A stretch of 64,000 nt of DNA from JAAYUD01 sp963676865. Its GTDB lineage: Bacteria; Bacteroidota; Bacteroidia; Bacteroidales; Bacteroidaceae. The stretch spans positions 2,728,001 to 2,792,000 of the forward strand of contig CAXXSS010000001.1 of NCBI GenBank assembly GCA_963676865.2. Reading direction: 5' to 3'. The translations under genes were made by a program, and so were the position numbers. Below are positions 1 through 8,575 of the stretch, piece by piece; positions within the stretch are counted from its first letter, which is position 1; every line of letters starts with the position of its first letter. The notes beneath the pieces were generated by a model that saw only the letters and a program-made list of their open reading frames with translations, had not been told where the DNA came from and did no database searches.

Positions 1-10
1 AAATTTAATT

Positions 11-2491
11 ATGACAGAAGAATCAATCGGCCAAACGCCGCCGTTCGAAATGACTTACTGCCCTTCCATCTCGAAGGTACAGGGCACCATTACCTTAACC
101 AAGTACCATGAACTCACCACCACGGGATTCGTGCGCACGCAGATAGAAGCCATCCGGCAGGCAGCCGCCGAGGGCGACAAGGAGCGATGCGCCACCCTCA
201 AACGGTCGCTGCCCGCCGTCATCGTGGGCGCCGTGTTCGAGGGACAACGCAAGAAAGAGGGCTTTCGTCGCGGACTGTGCCAACTGGTGCTCGACGTGGA
301 CAAGCTCGACGCTCCCCAATTGGCGGACCTCACCACCTACCTGCGCAAAGACCCCATCGTGCAGTATTTCAACATCAGTCCCAGCGGCAACGGCGTGAAG
401 ATATTCATAGGCTACACCACCGAATCGGGCGAAGTGCCTACCGACTGGGCCACCTACGAGGCGCTCCACCATGCCGCCTACGACTACGTGGTAGAAGCCT
501 TCCGCCAGTGCTACGGCTACGACGTCGACACTACCGGCCGCGACCCCATGCGCATCTGCTTCCTCTCGTACGACCCCGACGCCTACTACAATCCGCAACC
601 CCAGATCGTAGTAGTGGCTTTCGATGCCGCCACCTGCTCGTCGCGTGGGGAGGCGAAAGGGGAGGTGAAAGGGGAGGTGAAAGGGGAGGGGAGCGAGCCT
701 GCCGCTACCGCCAAACCGCCTACAAACGTCGTCAAAGGCAAATCCAAAGAGAACCTCGAATCGCTCCTCTCGCCCACACGCGCCAGCGAAGATCGTCTGG
801 ACGCCCTCTTCGTCATCATCTGCAAAAACCTCTACAGCGCGGGCGACCGATTTAAGGACGGCAGCCGCAACGACTTCGTCTACAAGGCGGCGTGCGAGCT
901 CAACAAACATGGCATACCCCGCGACAAAGCCCTCGTGCTCATACCGCGCTCCATGCACAAACTCATCGAGATAGAAACCGACGTCTCGTTCGAGAAGAAG
1001 ACCGTGCCGCCCCTCCCCATGGACGAGGTGGAGACCACCGTGAAGAGCGCCTACGACAACAACCGCGCCGAGCACGCCACGGTCAAACTAGGCTGCTCGC
1101 TCATGAAGCACATCTACCTGCAAGTAGAGATACAGCGCACCGTCTGGCTACGCAAGAACCTGCTGTCGCTCCGAATCGAATACTGCCGCCGCACCGACCG
1201 CAAACTCACGGGCAAGGAGCGCTACAAAGAGTTCGACGACCACATCGAAAATTACTTTTCCCTGCGCCTCAAGGAGCTGGGATACGACATCCCCGTCAAA
1301 CAGGTGCACGAACTGGTCAACTCGCCCTTCACTTCGCCCTACGACCCCGTAGAGACCTATCTCGAGAGGCTTCCCGCATGGGACGGATGCGACCACATCG
1401 GCCGCTTTGCCGACTCCGTCTGCACCAACGACCCCGATCGCTTCCGGCGACTACTCACCATGTGGTACGTGGGCATGATCAAATCCTACCGCGACGACAA
1501 CATCACCAATCACATCGTCATTACCCTCTACAGTGCCGGTGGCGGTATAGGCAAGACCAACTTCGTAGACCGCACGCTGCCGCCCGAGCTGCAGGAAGCC
1601 GTTCATCAAGGCATGGTACAGGCCAAAAAAGACTCCATCGAGAAACTCTCCACGTGTCTGGTCATCAGCATCGACGAGCTCAACCACTTCAAGCGCGAAG
1701 AGATGCAGGAGCTCAAGGAACTTATCACACGCAAGTACGTGGATTTCCGCATCAACTACGACCGCTTCGGGCACCTGCATCCTCACCGCGCCTCGTTCAT
1801 CGCCACGTGCAACAGCACCAATTTCATGAGCGATCCCTCGGGCAACCGCCGTTTCCACGTGTTCGAAGTCACCAGCGTAGACATGAACTACCAAGTAAAC
1901 TACGAGCAACTCTTCGCCCAAGTCATCCATCTGCTCAACACGGGCTTCAAATACTACTTCACCGCCGAGGAGCAGGAACAACTCTCCGCCTACAACTATC
2001 AGTTCGAGAACAACATTCCCGAGTACGATTTCCTAGTGGAATACGTTCGCAAATATCCCTCGAAATGCCAACAGAAGAAAACGCATACCGTAGCCGAAAT
2101 ATTGCAGCGAATGAAATTCTTCTTCCCCGAGACCGTTATAGACAAAACTACTTCTGCACGCATGGGCAAGATGCTTGCCCGCAAAGAATTTCCATTTGTT
2201 AAAACGCGTAAGTCTAAAGACTATTACTGCTACTTGCTCACAGCGGAACAAGCCGAGTACTGCGTTCAGTATAAAAGCACCACTACATATCTGGATGTCC
2301 TTTTCGACAAATTCGTGGCGAAAGAGATACTCTTAGCGGGCGACGATGCCAAGATTGCAGACATCTGCAAAGCGCGCGAGTTTTTGGATCAGGTAGATGG
2401 GAAAATGGAAGAGGCTCAGAAACTTTATAATAAATACATTAAAGAAAATAGAGATATTAGCTTTACAAATGATGGAATGCTCCCTTTCTGA
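11..2491 (+). CDS. VirE-N / VapE-type primase-helicase-like protein
   Basis: This 826-residue protein has a BT4734/VirE-N-like N-terminal region (about 1-215), a low-complexity Gly-Glu-Lys-Val linker (about 212-235), a middle region, and a VirE/VapE P-loop ATPase domain. The Walker A motif GGGIGKTN lies near residue 511 and a Walker B-like stretch (LVISIDEL) near 553. The family is found in phages, mobile islands and Bacteroides polysaccharide or accessory loci, where it resembles the primase-helicase part of replication modules; the exact role is not known. The frame is open to the window edge, so the true start could lie upstream of the ATG used here. Most of the gene is GC-rich with many GCC and CGC codons, but composition falls toward that of the surrounding DNA in about the last 400 bases. 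A strong terminator follows directly. Confidence 0.88.
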   Translation: MTEESIGQTPPFEMTYCPSISKVQGTITLTKYHELTTTGFVRTQIEAIRQAAAEGDKERCATLKRSLPAVIVGAVFEGQRKKEGFRRGLCQLVLDVDKLDAPQLADLTTYLRKDPIVQYFNISPSGNGVKIFIGYTTESGEVPTDWATYEALHHAAYDYVVEAFRQCYGYDVDTTGRDPMRICFLSYDPDAYYNPQPQIVVVAFDAATCSSRGEAKGEVKGEVKGEGSEPAATAKPPTNVVKGKSKENLESLLSPTRASEDRLDALFVIICKNLYSAGDRFKDGSRNDFVYKAACELNKHGIPRDKALVLIPRSMHKLIEIETDVSFEKKTVPPLPMDEVETTVKSAYDNNRAEHATVKLGCSLMKHIYLQVEIQRTVWLRKNLLSLRIEYCRRTDRKLTGKERYKEFDDHIENYFSLRLKELGYDIPVKQVHELVNSPFTSPYDPVETYLERLPAWDGCDHIGRFADSVCTNDPDRFRRLLTMWYVGMIKSYRDDNITNHIVITLYSAGGGIGKTNFVDRTLPPELQEAVHQGMVQAKKDSIEKLSTCLVISIDELNHFKREEMQELKELITRKYVDFRINYDRFGHLHPHRASFIATCNSTNFMSDPSGNRRFHVFEVTSVDMNYQVNYEQLFAQVIHLLNTGFKYYFTAEEQEQLSAYNYQFENNIPEYDFLVEYVRKYPSKCQQKKTHTVAEILQRMKFFFPETVIDKTTSARMGKMLARKEFPFVKTRKSKDYYCYLLTAEQAEYCVQYKSTTTYLDVLFDKFVAKEILLAGDDAKIADICKAREFLDQVDGKMEEAQKLYNKYIKENRDISFTNDGMLPF
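647..690 (+). repeat. In-frame 12-bp tandem repeat in the VapE linker
   Basis: About 3.7 copies of a 12-base unit (GGGGAGGYGAAA) stand in tandem and encode repeated Gly-Glu-Val/Ala-Lys units between the N-terminal domain and the rest of the protein. The period is a multiple of three, so copy-number change would alter linker length without a frameshift. Confidence 0.9.
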
Positions 2492-2543
2492 TTAATATTT
2501 TGGAGCGTACATCTTGTCGTATATGCTGTAGATAGATATAGAG

Positions 2544-2581
2544 AAGGCTTGTAAGTTATCGTGCGACTTACAAGCTTTTTT
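2544..2581 (+). terminator. Rho-independent terminator after the VapE gene
   Basis: A perfect 10-bp stem (GCTTGTAAGT with ACTTACAAGC, extended by wobble and A-T pairs) with a 9-base loop is followed directly by a run of T residues. It lies about 55 bases past the VapE stop codon. Confidence 0.85.
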
Positions 2582-2964
2582 ATGCAGTTACTTTCACTAG
2601 AAAATGGAAGAAAGATAGTTTATCAATCGTAAATGTCTATAAAAGGGTTGCAATATATATAATATTCAATATAAAATAATTTACAAATAGATGCCTTGTT
2701 TTCTTCAAGGCAATAATTTGGTCAAATTTCTAAGAATCTCTAAAATAGGCGTTTTTATCATTTTTGCGTAATATCTTTATATCGCTATTAAGGCAAATAT
2801 GGAGCAAAAAGATAGAAAACAATACCTCTCTTTGGCAATTTGTATTATATGCGAAATAGCGGTTTCATTTTCAAATACTGCAATTTCTAAAAAAGAGGGT
2901 AATTATTGCTTTTTCCGAAAATCGCAGTCACAATATACTACGACTTCGAAAATCGATATACCTC

Positions 2965-3125
2965 TGCCGAAGGTGCCGAAGTACTTCCTACTCCTCTATA
3001 TTTTTTTTTATTTTATATTTTTTGTATAGTATAATTACTAATTATATATATCTTTTTGATATTAGTATAAAACGTCAAATAAAAAAATTTCAGAACTCTC
3101 TATATGTACTTCGGCACCTTCGGCA
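2965..3125. repeat. Exact 20-bp inverted repeat pair
   Basis: The 20-mer at 2965-2984 (TGCCGAAGGTGCCGAAGTAC) recurs as its exact reverse complement at 3106-3125, with 121 bases between. Each arm also contains an internal direct repeat of GCCGAAG. The spacer is very AT-rich. The role is unknown. Confidence 0.9.
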
Positions 3126-3213
3126 TTTTTGGTAAAATAGGACAACACAAAACGATTTCGCTTGTCTCACCGATAATCCATCCTTCGCCCCATCCACGTA
3201 TGTATGTTTTTTT

Positions 3214-3277
3214 GTTGTCGTATGTACGTCACGCGAAAAACATAAGGACGTCACCGAAAAAACTAACATACGACAAC
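3214..3277 (+). repeat. Dispersed hairpin repeat, copy A (rearranged)
   Basis: This copy shares the module AAGGACGTCACCGAAAAAAC and the tail CTAACATACGACA with the elements at 22963, 39718 and 55251. Its ends form a perfect 12-bp inverted repeat (GTTGTCGTATGT at 3214-3225, ACATACGACAAC at 3266-3277). The left inner arm differs from the other copies, as if the element had been rearranged. Confidence 0.75.
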
Positions 3278-3404
3278 GGGGAGAGTTTGGATATCACTGA
3301 CGTTTTCTTTCAAATTTACCCATAAATAGTGGATATTTATGTAATATAAATCATCTATTTCACAGCAAGGTAATATAAGGTGCCCTTTATAAAAAATATG
3401 TTTG

Positions 3405-3596
3405 TTACAGATGAAAAATCTTTTGCAGAATGGTCTGAGTAGAATGTGGATAATGTATTAGTGCTGCTGCTATAAATATGGATATTGTTATTATGGCTAT
3501 TATCACCGTTCCCCATCGTACCAATTTAGGAGGTATTTCTCCAATGATACTCCTCACTTTTTCGCTCCTAAGTTCTATGTCTTTTTCGTCTTTCAT
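3405..3596 (-). pseudogene. Truncated HlyD-type membrane fusion protein stub
   Basis: This 63-codon frame directly follows the ABC exporter on the same strand. It encodes a short charged N-terminus (with the pattern IELRSEKVRSIIGEIPPKLVRWG) and one transmembrane segment (about residues 30-50), which is how HlyD-family periplasmic adaptors of Bacteroidales exporters typically begin. It stops soon after the membrane segment, where a full adaptor would continue for some 350-400 residues with coiled-coil, lipoyl and barrel domains. I saw no continuation in the following 100 bases in any frame. It is therefore most likely a remnant. A functional short membrane protein is less likely but cannot be excluded. 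Confidence 0.55.
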
Positions 3597-3669
3597 TTTT
3601 CTTTTTTACTTTAAAATGTTTGTCAATTTGATAAATGGTCTATTATCTGCCAGTATTCGTATAACTTTT

Positions 3670-5862
3670 CTATAGTTCCAACTGATTTTTTACCAATTTA
3701 TAATATGCTCCTCGTTTTGCCGTCAATTCTTCATGAGTACCTTCTTCCACAATTTTCCCTTTTTCCATCACGACTATTTTATCAGCATTCCTTACCGTAC
3801 TCAGACGGTGAGCGATGATAAGGACTGTCCGTCCGTGGAAGAAAGCATTGAGGTCTTCCACTATTGCCCGTTCGTTGCTGGCATCCAATGAATTCGTCGC
3901 CTCGTCAAGGAAAATATATTGGGGATTCTTATATACGGCTCTGGCTATAAGAATGCGTTGACGTTGTCCCACACTTAAACCAATACCGTCTCTACCTATT
4001 ATCGTATTATATTTCAAAGGTAAATTTTCAATAAATTCGTCAATATGGGCTATTTTTGCCGCTTCGAGTAATTTAGTTATATTGACTTCACCGTCAGCAG
4101 ATGCAATATTTCGGGCTATAGACTCCGAAAAAATGATACCGTCCTGCATCACCACACCACATTCTGAACGCCACCACTGCAAATTGTATTGTTTAATATC
4201 GTATCCGCTTATCATTATTGTGCCTGCTTCAACTGGATAATACCCTAGTAATAGTTTCAGAGTCGTCGTTTTACCGCTACCACTCGTTCCGACAATAGCC
4301 GTTACTTTTCCCGATTCTATTTCCATGTTTACTCCTTCGAGTGTCTTTCTTGGTGCATTAGGGTCGTAGCGGAAGTCTACTTTTTTGAGTATAATATTTC
4401 TATCTTTCGAAGGAAATTTTTGAATAGCTTCCTGACAGTGATCCTCATCCTCTAATTGATGGATTTCATTGATTCGTTCAAGGCTTATCTTAACATCCTG
4501 AAGTGAATAGATAAAATTCATGAGTTGTTCTACTGGTGAAGATAGTTGACCGATAATGTATTGTACAGCCAACATCATACCCAATGTCATCTCTCCATGT
4601 GTAACGGATGTCGCAGCTAGCACTATAATAAGAATATTTTTCACTTCGTTAATAAGGATACTGCCAGCTTCCTGAGTTTGTTGCAGTTTAAGATTCTTCA
4701 TTTGGACAGTGAACATTTCGGCTTGTGTATCTTCCCATTCCCAACGGCGGCGGCGTTCACAATTCTGCAATTTAATTTCTTGCATTGAAGTGATCATTTG
4801 GTAAGTTTTATTTTGGCTTTCTGCCTGTCTTTCGAAATAACGGTAGTCGAGAGTTCTGCGCCGGCGCAAAAAGAATGTTATCCACACGCCATACAGTAAG
4901 CTAAAGACAACGAATACCACAAAAATAATCAGACTATATCCTAGTAGTACACATCCGAAGACTACAAATGAAATAATAGAGAAAAGTATAGAGAGAGTCT
5001 GTCCGGTTAAAAAATTCTGTACCCTTAAATGATCGTTCATTCGTTGCAACAGATCTCCCGTTTGTTTTGTATCGAAGAAGGGCATAGAAAGTTTTAACAA
5101 CTTTGTGAAAAAATCACTGAGCAGTGAAATATTAATTCGTACGCTTATGTGCAATAGCAACCAGCGGCGAATGAAGTCAACCGCCGTTCGGCTTAGCGTA
5201 AGCATTAGCTGTCCGAATAATATCAGATAGATAAGCCCAATATCTTTCTGCGCAATACCTATATCAACGATTGCCTGTGTCAGGAACGGAAAGACAAGCT
5301 GCAACAAACTCCCCACAGCAAGTCCTAGTATTATTTGTCCGAAATACCGTCTATATTGTCGAATATAGCCGAAAAGAAAACGGAACGAACGAGCTTCTCC
5401 CTTACCACTTTTCACTTTTCCGAAGGTGGGAGTCAATGAGAGCAACATGGCAATACCTTTGTCTTCTCCTCGAGAACGGGTACTTACCCAACAGTCAGTA
5501 AATTCTTTCTCGCTGTAGACGAGAAGTCCCTTTCCCGGGTCGGCAATACGATATATATTCCCTCTTTTTCTTTTGTCGATTCTATACAATACAACAAAAT
5601 GATTCTGGTTCCAATGCAAGATGCATGGCAATGGGGCACGGTGAAGAGATTCTGCGGTCAGTTGTCCACAGATGGTATGCAATCCAAGGGCTTCGGCTGC
5701 TCGGCTGATACCTAGTAGAGAGACACCTTCTGCAGTGGCAGGGCACAGACGAGAGATCTCTTCCGAAGAATGGCGTTTACCATATCTAGCACAGACCATC
5801 TGAAGGCAAGCGATACCGCATTGCATTGCGTCATGTTGGTGATAAAAAGGGAAGGCTTTCAT
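3670..5862 (-). CDS. C39-peptidase ABC exporter (bacteriocin/peptide secretion type)
   Basis: This 730-residue inner-membrane protein combines three domains. The N-terminal C39 peptidase (1-125) has catalytic Cys15 in QCGIACLQM, His88 in NQNHFVV and Asp108 in ADPGKG. A six-helix transporter core spans about 160-450. The nucleotide-binding domain has Walker A GTSGSGKTTT near residue 525, signature LSVGQRQR near 625, Walker B YIFLDEATNSLD near 647 and switch histidine AHRLSTV. Such proteins cleave a leader from a peptide, often after a double glycine, and export it. All catalytic residues are present, so the gene looks functional. It follows the outer-membrane receptor gene by 23 bases and precedes a truncated HlyD-like stub, which raises the question of which adaptor it uses. 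Confidence 0.93.
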   Translation of the reverse strand: MKAFPFYHQHDAMQCGIACLQMVCARYGKRHSSEEISRLCPATAEGVSLLGISRAAEALGLHTICGQLTAESLHRAPLPCILHWNQNHFVVLYRIDKRKRGNIYRIADPGKGLLVYSEKEFTDCWVSTRSRGEDKGIAMLLSLTPTFGKVKSGKGEARSFRFLFGYIRQYRRYFGQIILGLAVGSLLQLVFPFLTQAIVDIGIAQKDIGLIYLILFGQLMLTLSRTAVDFIRRWLLLHISVRINISLLSDFFTKLLKLSMPFFDTKQTGDLLQRMNDHLRVQNFLTGQTLSILFSIISFVVFGCVLLGYSLIIFVVFVVFSLLYGVWITFFLRRRRTLDYRYFERQAESQNKTYQMITSMQEIKLQNCERRRRWEWEDTQAEMFTVQMKNLKLQQTQEAGSILINEVKNILIIVLAATSVTHGEMTLGMMLAVQYIIGQLSSPVEQLMNFIYSLQDVKISLERINEIHQLEDEDHCQEAIQKFPSKDRNIILKKVDFRYDPNAPRKTLEGVNMEIESGKVTAIVGTSGSGKTTTLKLLLGYYPVEAGTIMISGYDIKQYNLQWWRSECGVVMQDGIIFSESIARNIASADGEVNITKLLEAAKIAHIDEFIENLPLKYNTIIGRDGIGLSVGQRQRILIARAVYKNPQYIFLDEATNSLDASNERAIVEDLNAFFHGRTVLIIAHRLSTVRNADKIVVMEKGKIVEEGTHEELTAKRGAYYKLVKNQLEL

Positions 5863-5885
5863 TGATATAGATGGCAGTTTATCTT

Positions 5886-8324
5886 CTATTTAACTCCTGT
5901 ACTATTAAGTAAGTCGTTGTTGATCACTATGCTTTTACGTTTCGCAGAAGATTTTCCACCACCAAAAGCATAGTTTATACTCAATACAATATTACGTGCT
6001 ATAATATTAAAATGTTCTTTTTGCAGAAAATTTATATTGTTAGTGGTCTTGTCTGTATAACTATATTTACTGAATATGTTGTTCAAAGTTAGACCAGCAT
6101 TTAGCTTTTTCTTTAAAAAGCTTTTCTTTATATAGAAAGAATATTGTTGAAAATGTTTGTATGAAATTTGCATTTCGGGATCTTGTTGAAAAATAGCCCA
6201 ATTGGTGCCCAAATAATAATTGTTTCCAGGCTCGTAATCAACATTGCATGCAAGGGAATAACTTGTTGCGGAAGATTTTAGATCAAGGATATCCGATTTC
6301 ATGCGGATATGAGCCAATGAGCCATTAATATTTAATCCTAGTTGCGGTATGGGGTGGTAATCTGCATATATTGATCCTGATAATTTTTTATAGTTCCCCA
6401 AGTTATCATAAGTGTAACATATAGTCTTGTCATTGTCTTTTTCAGTAATCGGGTATCTCATAATGGCATTATGTTTATCCGAGTAATCAGACCATATTGA
6501 TAGAACAAAGTTGTTTGTATAATAGAAATAGGATAAATCGAAATTATTTATTGTCTCATCTCTTAAATTTGGGTTTCCTTTTATCATACTGAATTCATCT
6601 AACTGTTCTTTATAACTATTCGTTTGCCAAATAGCTGGGCGTCTTACAGACACCGCGTATGAGGCGGATAATTGAGAGCTCTCGGATAGGTTCCATGACG
6701 CTGAAAATCTAGGCAGCAGGTTAAAACTCTTGTGACTAAGTTCGGATTTGGTTGAATTTTCAAATTTCACCTTTTCATAGGTGTTTTCAGCACGTACTCC
6801 AAGGCTTGATGTAAATTTTCGTAGATTTAATTTATAAGAAAAGTAATTGGAAAAGACCTGCTGCTTTTGGATAAATTTTTCATTATTGTTATTCTCATCC
6901 CATCCTTTTTTCTGTGTATTCCATGTATAATATTGAGGTCGTGAATCGTTCAGCCTATTTATGTATTTCGTTCCGACCGAAAACGAGTGATGTCCTATAG
7001 GGATTGTATAATCGGCTTGAATGGTATGCTCTGAAAGCCCCCCTTTGCTGTTTCCTCTTCTGTGATAGGTAGAATCGCTAGAAGTTTCATTATTATTATA
7101 AATGCCAGTTACATCATACTTTCTATTGTCCGGATTATACGAATATCGATAAGCAAGCAGAAAACGTTCTTTTTTGTTTTTATATAAATTCTGATAGGAT
7201 GAGTTAAATTCACTGGCACCATCTGATAAAAAGACATGATTGTCGGTTGAAAGAAAATAATTCGATGTCGAATTTGCATATTTTTGATTTGTAACTGTTT
7301 CCATATTTTTTTGGACAAATAAATAATTGGCATCTGCATACACAGAATTAAGTGAATCAATGATATATTCTAAAAATCCTCTCAATACATGGTTTGTATG
7401 CCTTGCTGTAGCAGTCCAATTTGCAGAATGAATAGCTTTGCTTTCACCTGATGAATATTCGGTGTTTGAATAAGAAGGGATATCATTATAAAATATCTTG
7501 TTGAAATTATATCCTATAGAAGTTGATAGCTTGCCTGTAGTTATAAGTGATGTTACTCCTTGGCTCATTGAAGGAAAAGTAGCGGCTTCTGTATTCAAAG
7601 CAATTCGATATCCATCTGTCTTTTTTTTAGTTGTAACAATATTTAATATAACAGAGCCGAGAGAAGCGTCATGTCTAGCTTCTAGATTCGTAATGACTTC
7701 TATCCGTTCAATGGATGATGCCGGAATACTTTGCAATATTTCTTTGGGATGCGCGTTAGCTAACGTATATGGCTTACCATTTAGATAAAAGACATAATCC
7801 GACCCCCCTTTGACTGTTATTTTTCCATTCCCATCTACATAAACCAGCGGAACTTTCCTAAAAGCCTCAAGAAGATTATCCGATCTGATACTCGGATCGT
7901 TCTTTAGATTGTAGGAAAAACCATTAGAATTTAATGAAACAATTTTTTTCTCTGCCTTAATGGTAATTTCTGAAAGATTCAAAGACTCCTCACGTAGGTA
8001 TAATTCTCCAAGATTTAAATTATCCCTCTTTACTTTAATATTGAATTTCAGAGGTCGCATTCCAATATAAGAAATTTCTACTAAATATTCTCTATCAGAT
8101 ATAAGTCTTGTCTTAAATGCACCTTTGCTGTCTGAAACAAGAAAAAGAGGCTTTGCTTTTATATTGTCGAAAAATATTTTGATTGATGCACTTTGAATGG
8201 GCTTAGATGTAACACTATCCAGAATCGTTCCAAAAATCTCTACCACTTTAGTCTCTTTATTATCAGCAGATACATAAGCAGTAGTAAAGATAAAACACAA
8301 AAGAATATAAAAATGTTTTTTCAT
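5886..8324 (-). CDS. TonB-dependent-receptor-like outer-membrane beta-barrel protein
   Basis: The start is set at the inner ATG that gives a clear signal peptide (MKKHFYILLCFIFTTAYVSA); a longer frame from 8429 would add 35 residues without sense and overlap the small peptide gene. The 812-residue protein then has a carboxypeptidase-regulatory-like beta-sandwich (about 30-115), a plug-like region (about 130-235, with VYVDGNGKITVKGGSDYVFYLNG cut short of a full TonB receptor signature) and a long C-terminal barrel, fitting the OMP_b-brl_3 family. It probably lies in the outer membrane and either takes up or releases a peptide-size ligand. The neighbours (regulator, short secreted peptide, C39 exporter) suggest a peptide system, but the ligand is unknown. 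Confidence 0.85.
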   Translation of the reverse strand: MKKHFYILLCFIFTTAYVSADNKETKVVEIFGTILDSVTSKPIQSASIKIFFDNIKAKPLFLVSDSKGAFKTRLISDREYLVEISYIGMRPLKFNIKVKRDNLNLGELYLREESLNLSEITIKAEKKIVSLNSNGFSYNLKNDPSIRSDNLLEAFRKVPLVYVDGNGKITVKGGSDYVFYLNGKPYTLANAHPKEILQSIPASSIERIEVITNLEARHDASLGSVILNIVTTKKKTDGYRIALNTEAATFPSMSQGVTSLITTGKLSTSIGYNFNKIFYNDIPSYSNTEYSSGESKAIHSANWTATARHTNHVLRGFLEYIIDSLNSVYADANYLFVQKNMETVTNQKYANSTSNYFLSTDNHVFLSDGASEFNSSYQNLYKNKKERFLLAYRYSYNPDNRKYDVTGIYNNNETSSDSTYHRRGNSKGGLSEHTIQADYTIPIGHHSFSVGTKYINRLNDSRPQYYTWNTQKKGWDENNNNEKFIQKQQVFSNYFSYKLNLRKFTSSLGVRAENTYEKVKFENSTKSELSHKSFNLLPRFSASWNLSESSQLSASYAVSVRRPAIWQTNSYKEQLDEFSMIKGNPNLRDETINNFDLSYFYYTNNFVLSIWSDYSDKHNAIMRYPITEKDNDKTICYTYDNLGNYKKLSGSIYADYHPIPQLGLNINGSLAHIRMKSDILDLKSSATSYSLACNVDYEPGNNYYLGTNWAIFQQDPEMQISYKHFQQYSFYIKKSFLKKKLNAGLTLNNIFSKYSYTDKTTNNINFLQKEHFNIIARNIVLSINYAFGGGKSSAKRKSIVINNDLLNSTGVK

Positions 8325-8355
8325 TATCAAGGGATGTTGCTTAATTTGGAAATTG

Positions 8356-8481
8356 TTATTTCGTAATTGTATGGGCCTTATCAGTGTTAATCTCTGTGGT
8401 AAAACTTTCGTCTGATTGTGCATATACACTGCTTATTCCAATTATATAGAATAGAAAATACAAGATAATATTCTTTTTCAT
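8356..8481 (-). CDS. 41-residue secreted peptide, unannotated small gene
   Basis: This short frame reads through a textbook signal peptide, MKKNIILYFLFYIIGISSVY followed by Ala-Gln, then about 19 polar residues (SDESFTTEINTDKAHTITK) and a stop. It ends 31 bases before the start of the receptor gene on the same strand, in a different frame from the spurious upstream extension of that gene. The signal peptide suits Sec export rather than a double-glycine leader, so it is not an obvious substrate of the C39 exporter. It could be a signalling peptide, a ligand of the receptor, or the decayed start of a larger protein. It is a candidate gene only: there is no strong Shine-Dalgarno, though this is usual in Bacteroides. 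Confidence 0.5.
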   Translation of the reverse strand: MKKNIILYFLFYIIGISSVYAQSDESFTTEINTDKAHTITK

Positions 8482-8488
8482 ACTTCAT

Positions 8489-8521
8489 ATGTTTTATTTA
8501 CTGTAAAATTAAATAAAACAT
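8489..8521. promoter_or_regulatory. 12-bp inverted repeat upstream of the small peptide gene
   Basis: ATGTTTTATTTA (8489-8500) and TAAATAAAACAT (8510-8521) form a perfect 12-bp inverted repeat with a 9-base loop. On the minus strand it spans a near-match to the Bacteroides -7 box (TAATTTTA, 8511 to 8504) and ends 7 bases before the peptide start codon. It could be an operator or a 5' leader hairpin. Confidence 0.5.
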
Positions 8522-8538
8522 TTTTATGGAGCACTAGA

Positions 8539-8562
8539 TAAATATTCACAAAAATGTTCACA
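8539..8562 (-). promoter_or_regulatory. Tandem 12-bp direct repeat, possible activator site
   Basis: On the minus strand TGTGAACATTTT (8562 to 8551) is followed without a gap by TGTGAATATTTA (8550 to 8539). This gives two copies of TGTGAAYATTTW with a period of 12 bases. They sit about 28 bases upstream of the possible -7 box, between the regulator gene and the operon it probably controls. The layout suits a tandem-binding activator; binding is inferred. Confidence 0.45.
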
Positions 8563-8575
8563 TTTTCAAAATGGA

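Larger units (their letters stand above)
2582..3404. other. AT-rich gene-free stretch with inverted repeats
   Basis: This stretch of about 0.8 kb shows no convincing gene. Two short plus-strand reading frames (76 and 73 codons) have no recognisable domain and include the repeat sequence, so they are not called. The region holds a small hairpin with a 7-bp stem (2692-2712), a 20-bp inverted repeat pair (2965-2984 and 3106-3125) and one copy of a dispersed hairpin repeat (3214-3277). It separates the VapE gene from the end of the oppositely oriented exporter operon. Confidence 0.6.

Noticed and set aside
2692..2712. Small hairpin as a second terminator
   Set aside because: The 7-bp stem has no T run on either side.
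2799..3325. Two short plus-strand reading frames (76 and 73 codons) after the VapE gene
   Set aside because: They have no domain, and their composition follows the inverted repeats and AT-rich DNA. No convincing start signals are seen.
8325..8429. Longer start for the outer-membrane receptor gene
   Set aside because: The extension overlaps the small peptide gene in another frame and would bury the signal peptide 35 residues inside the protein.
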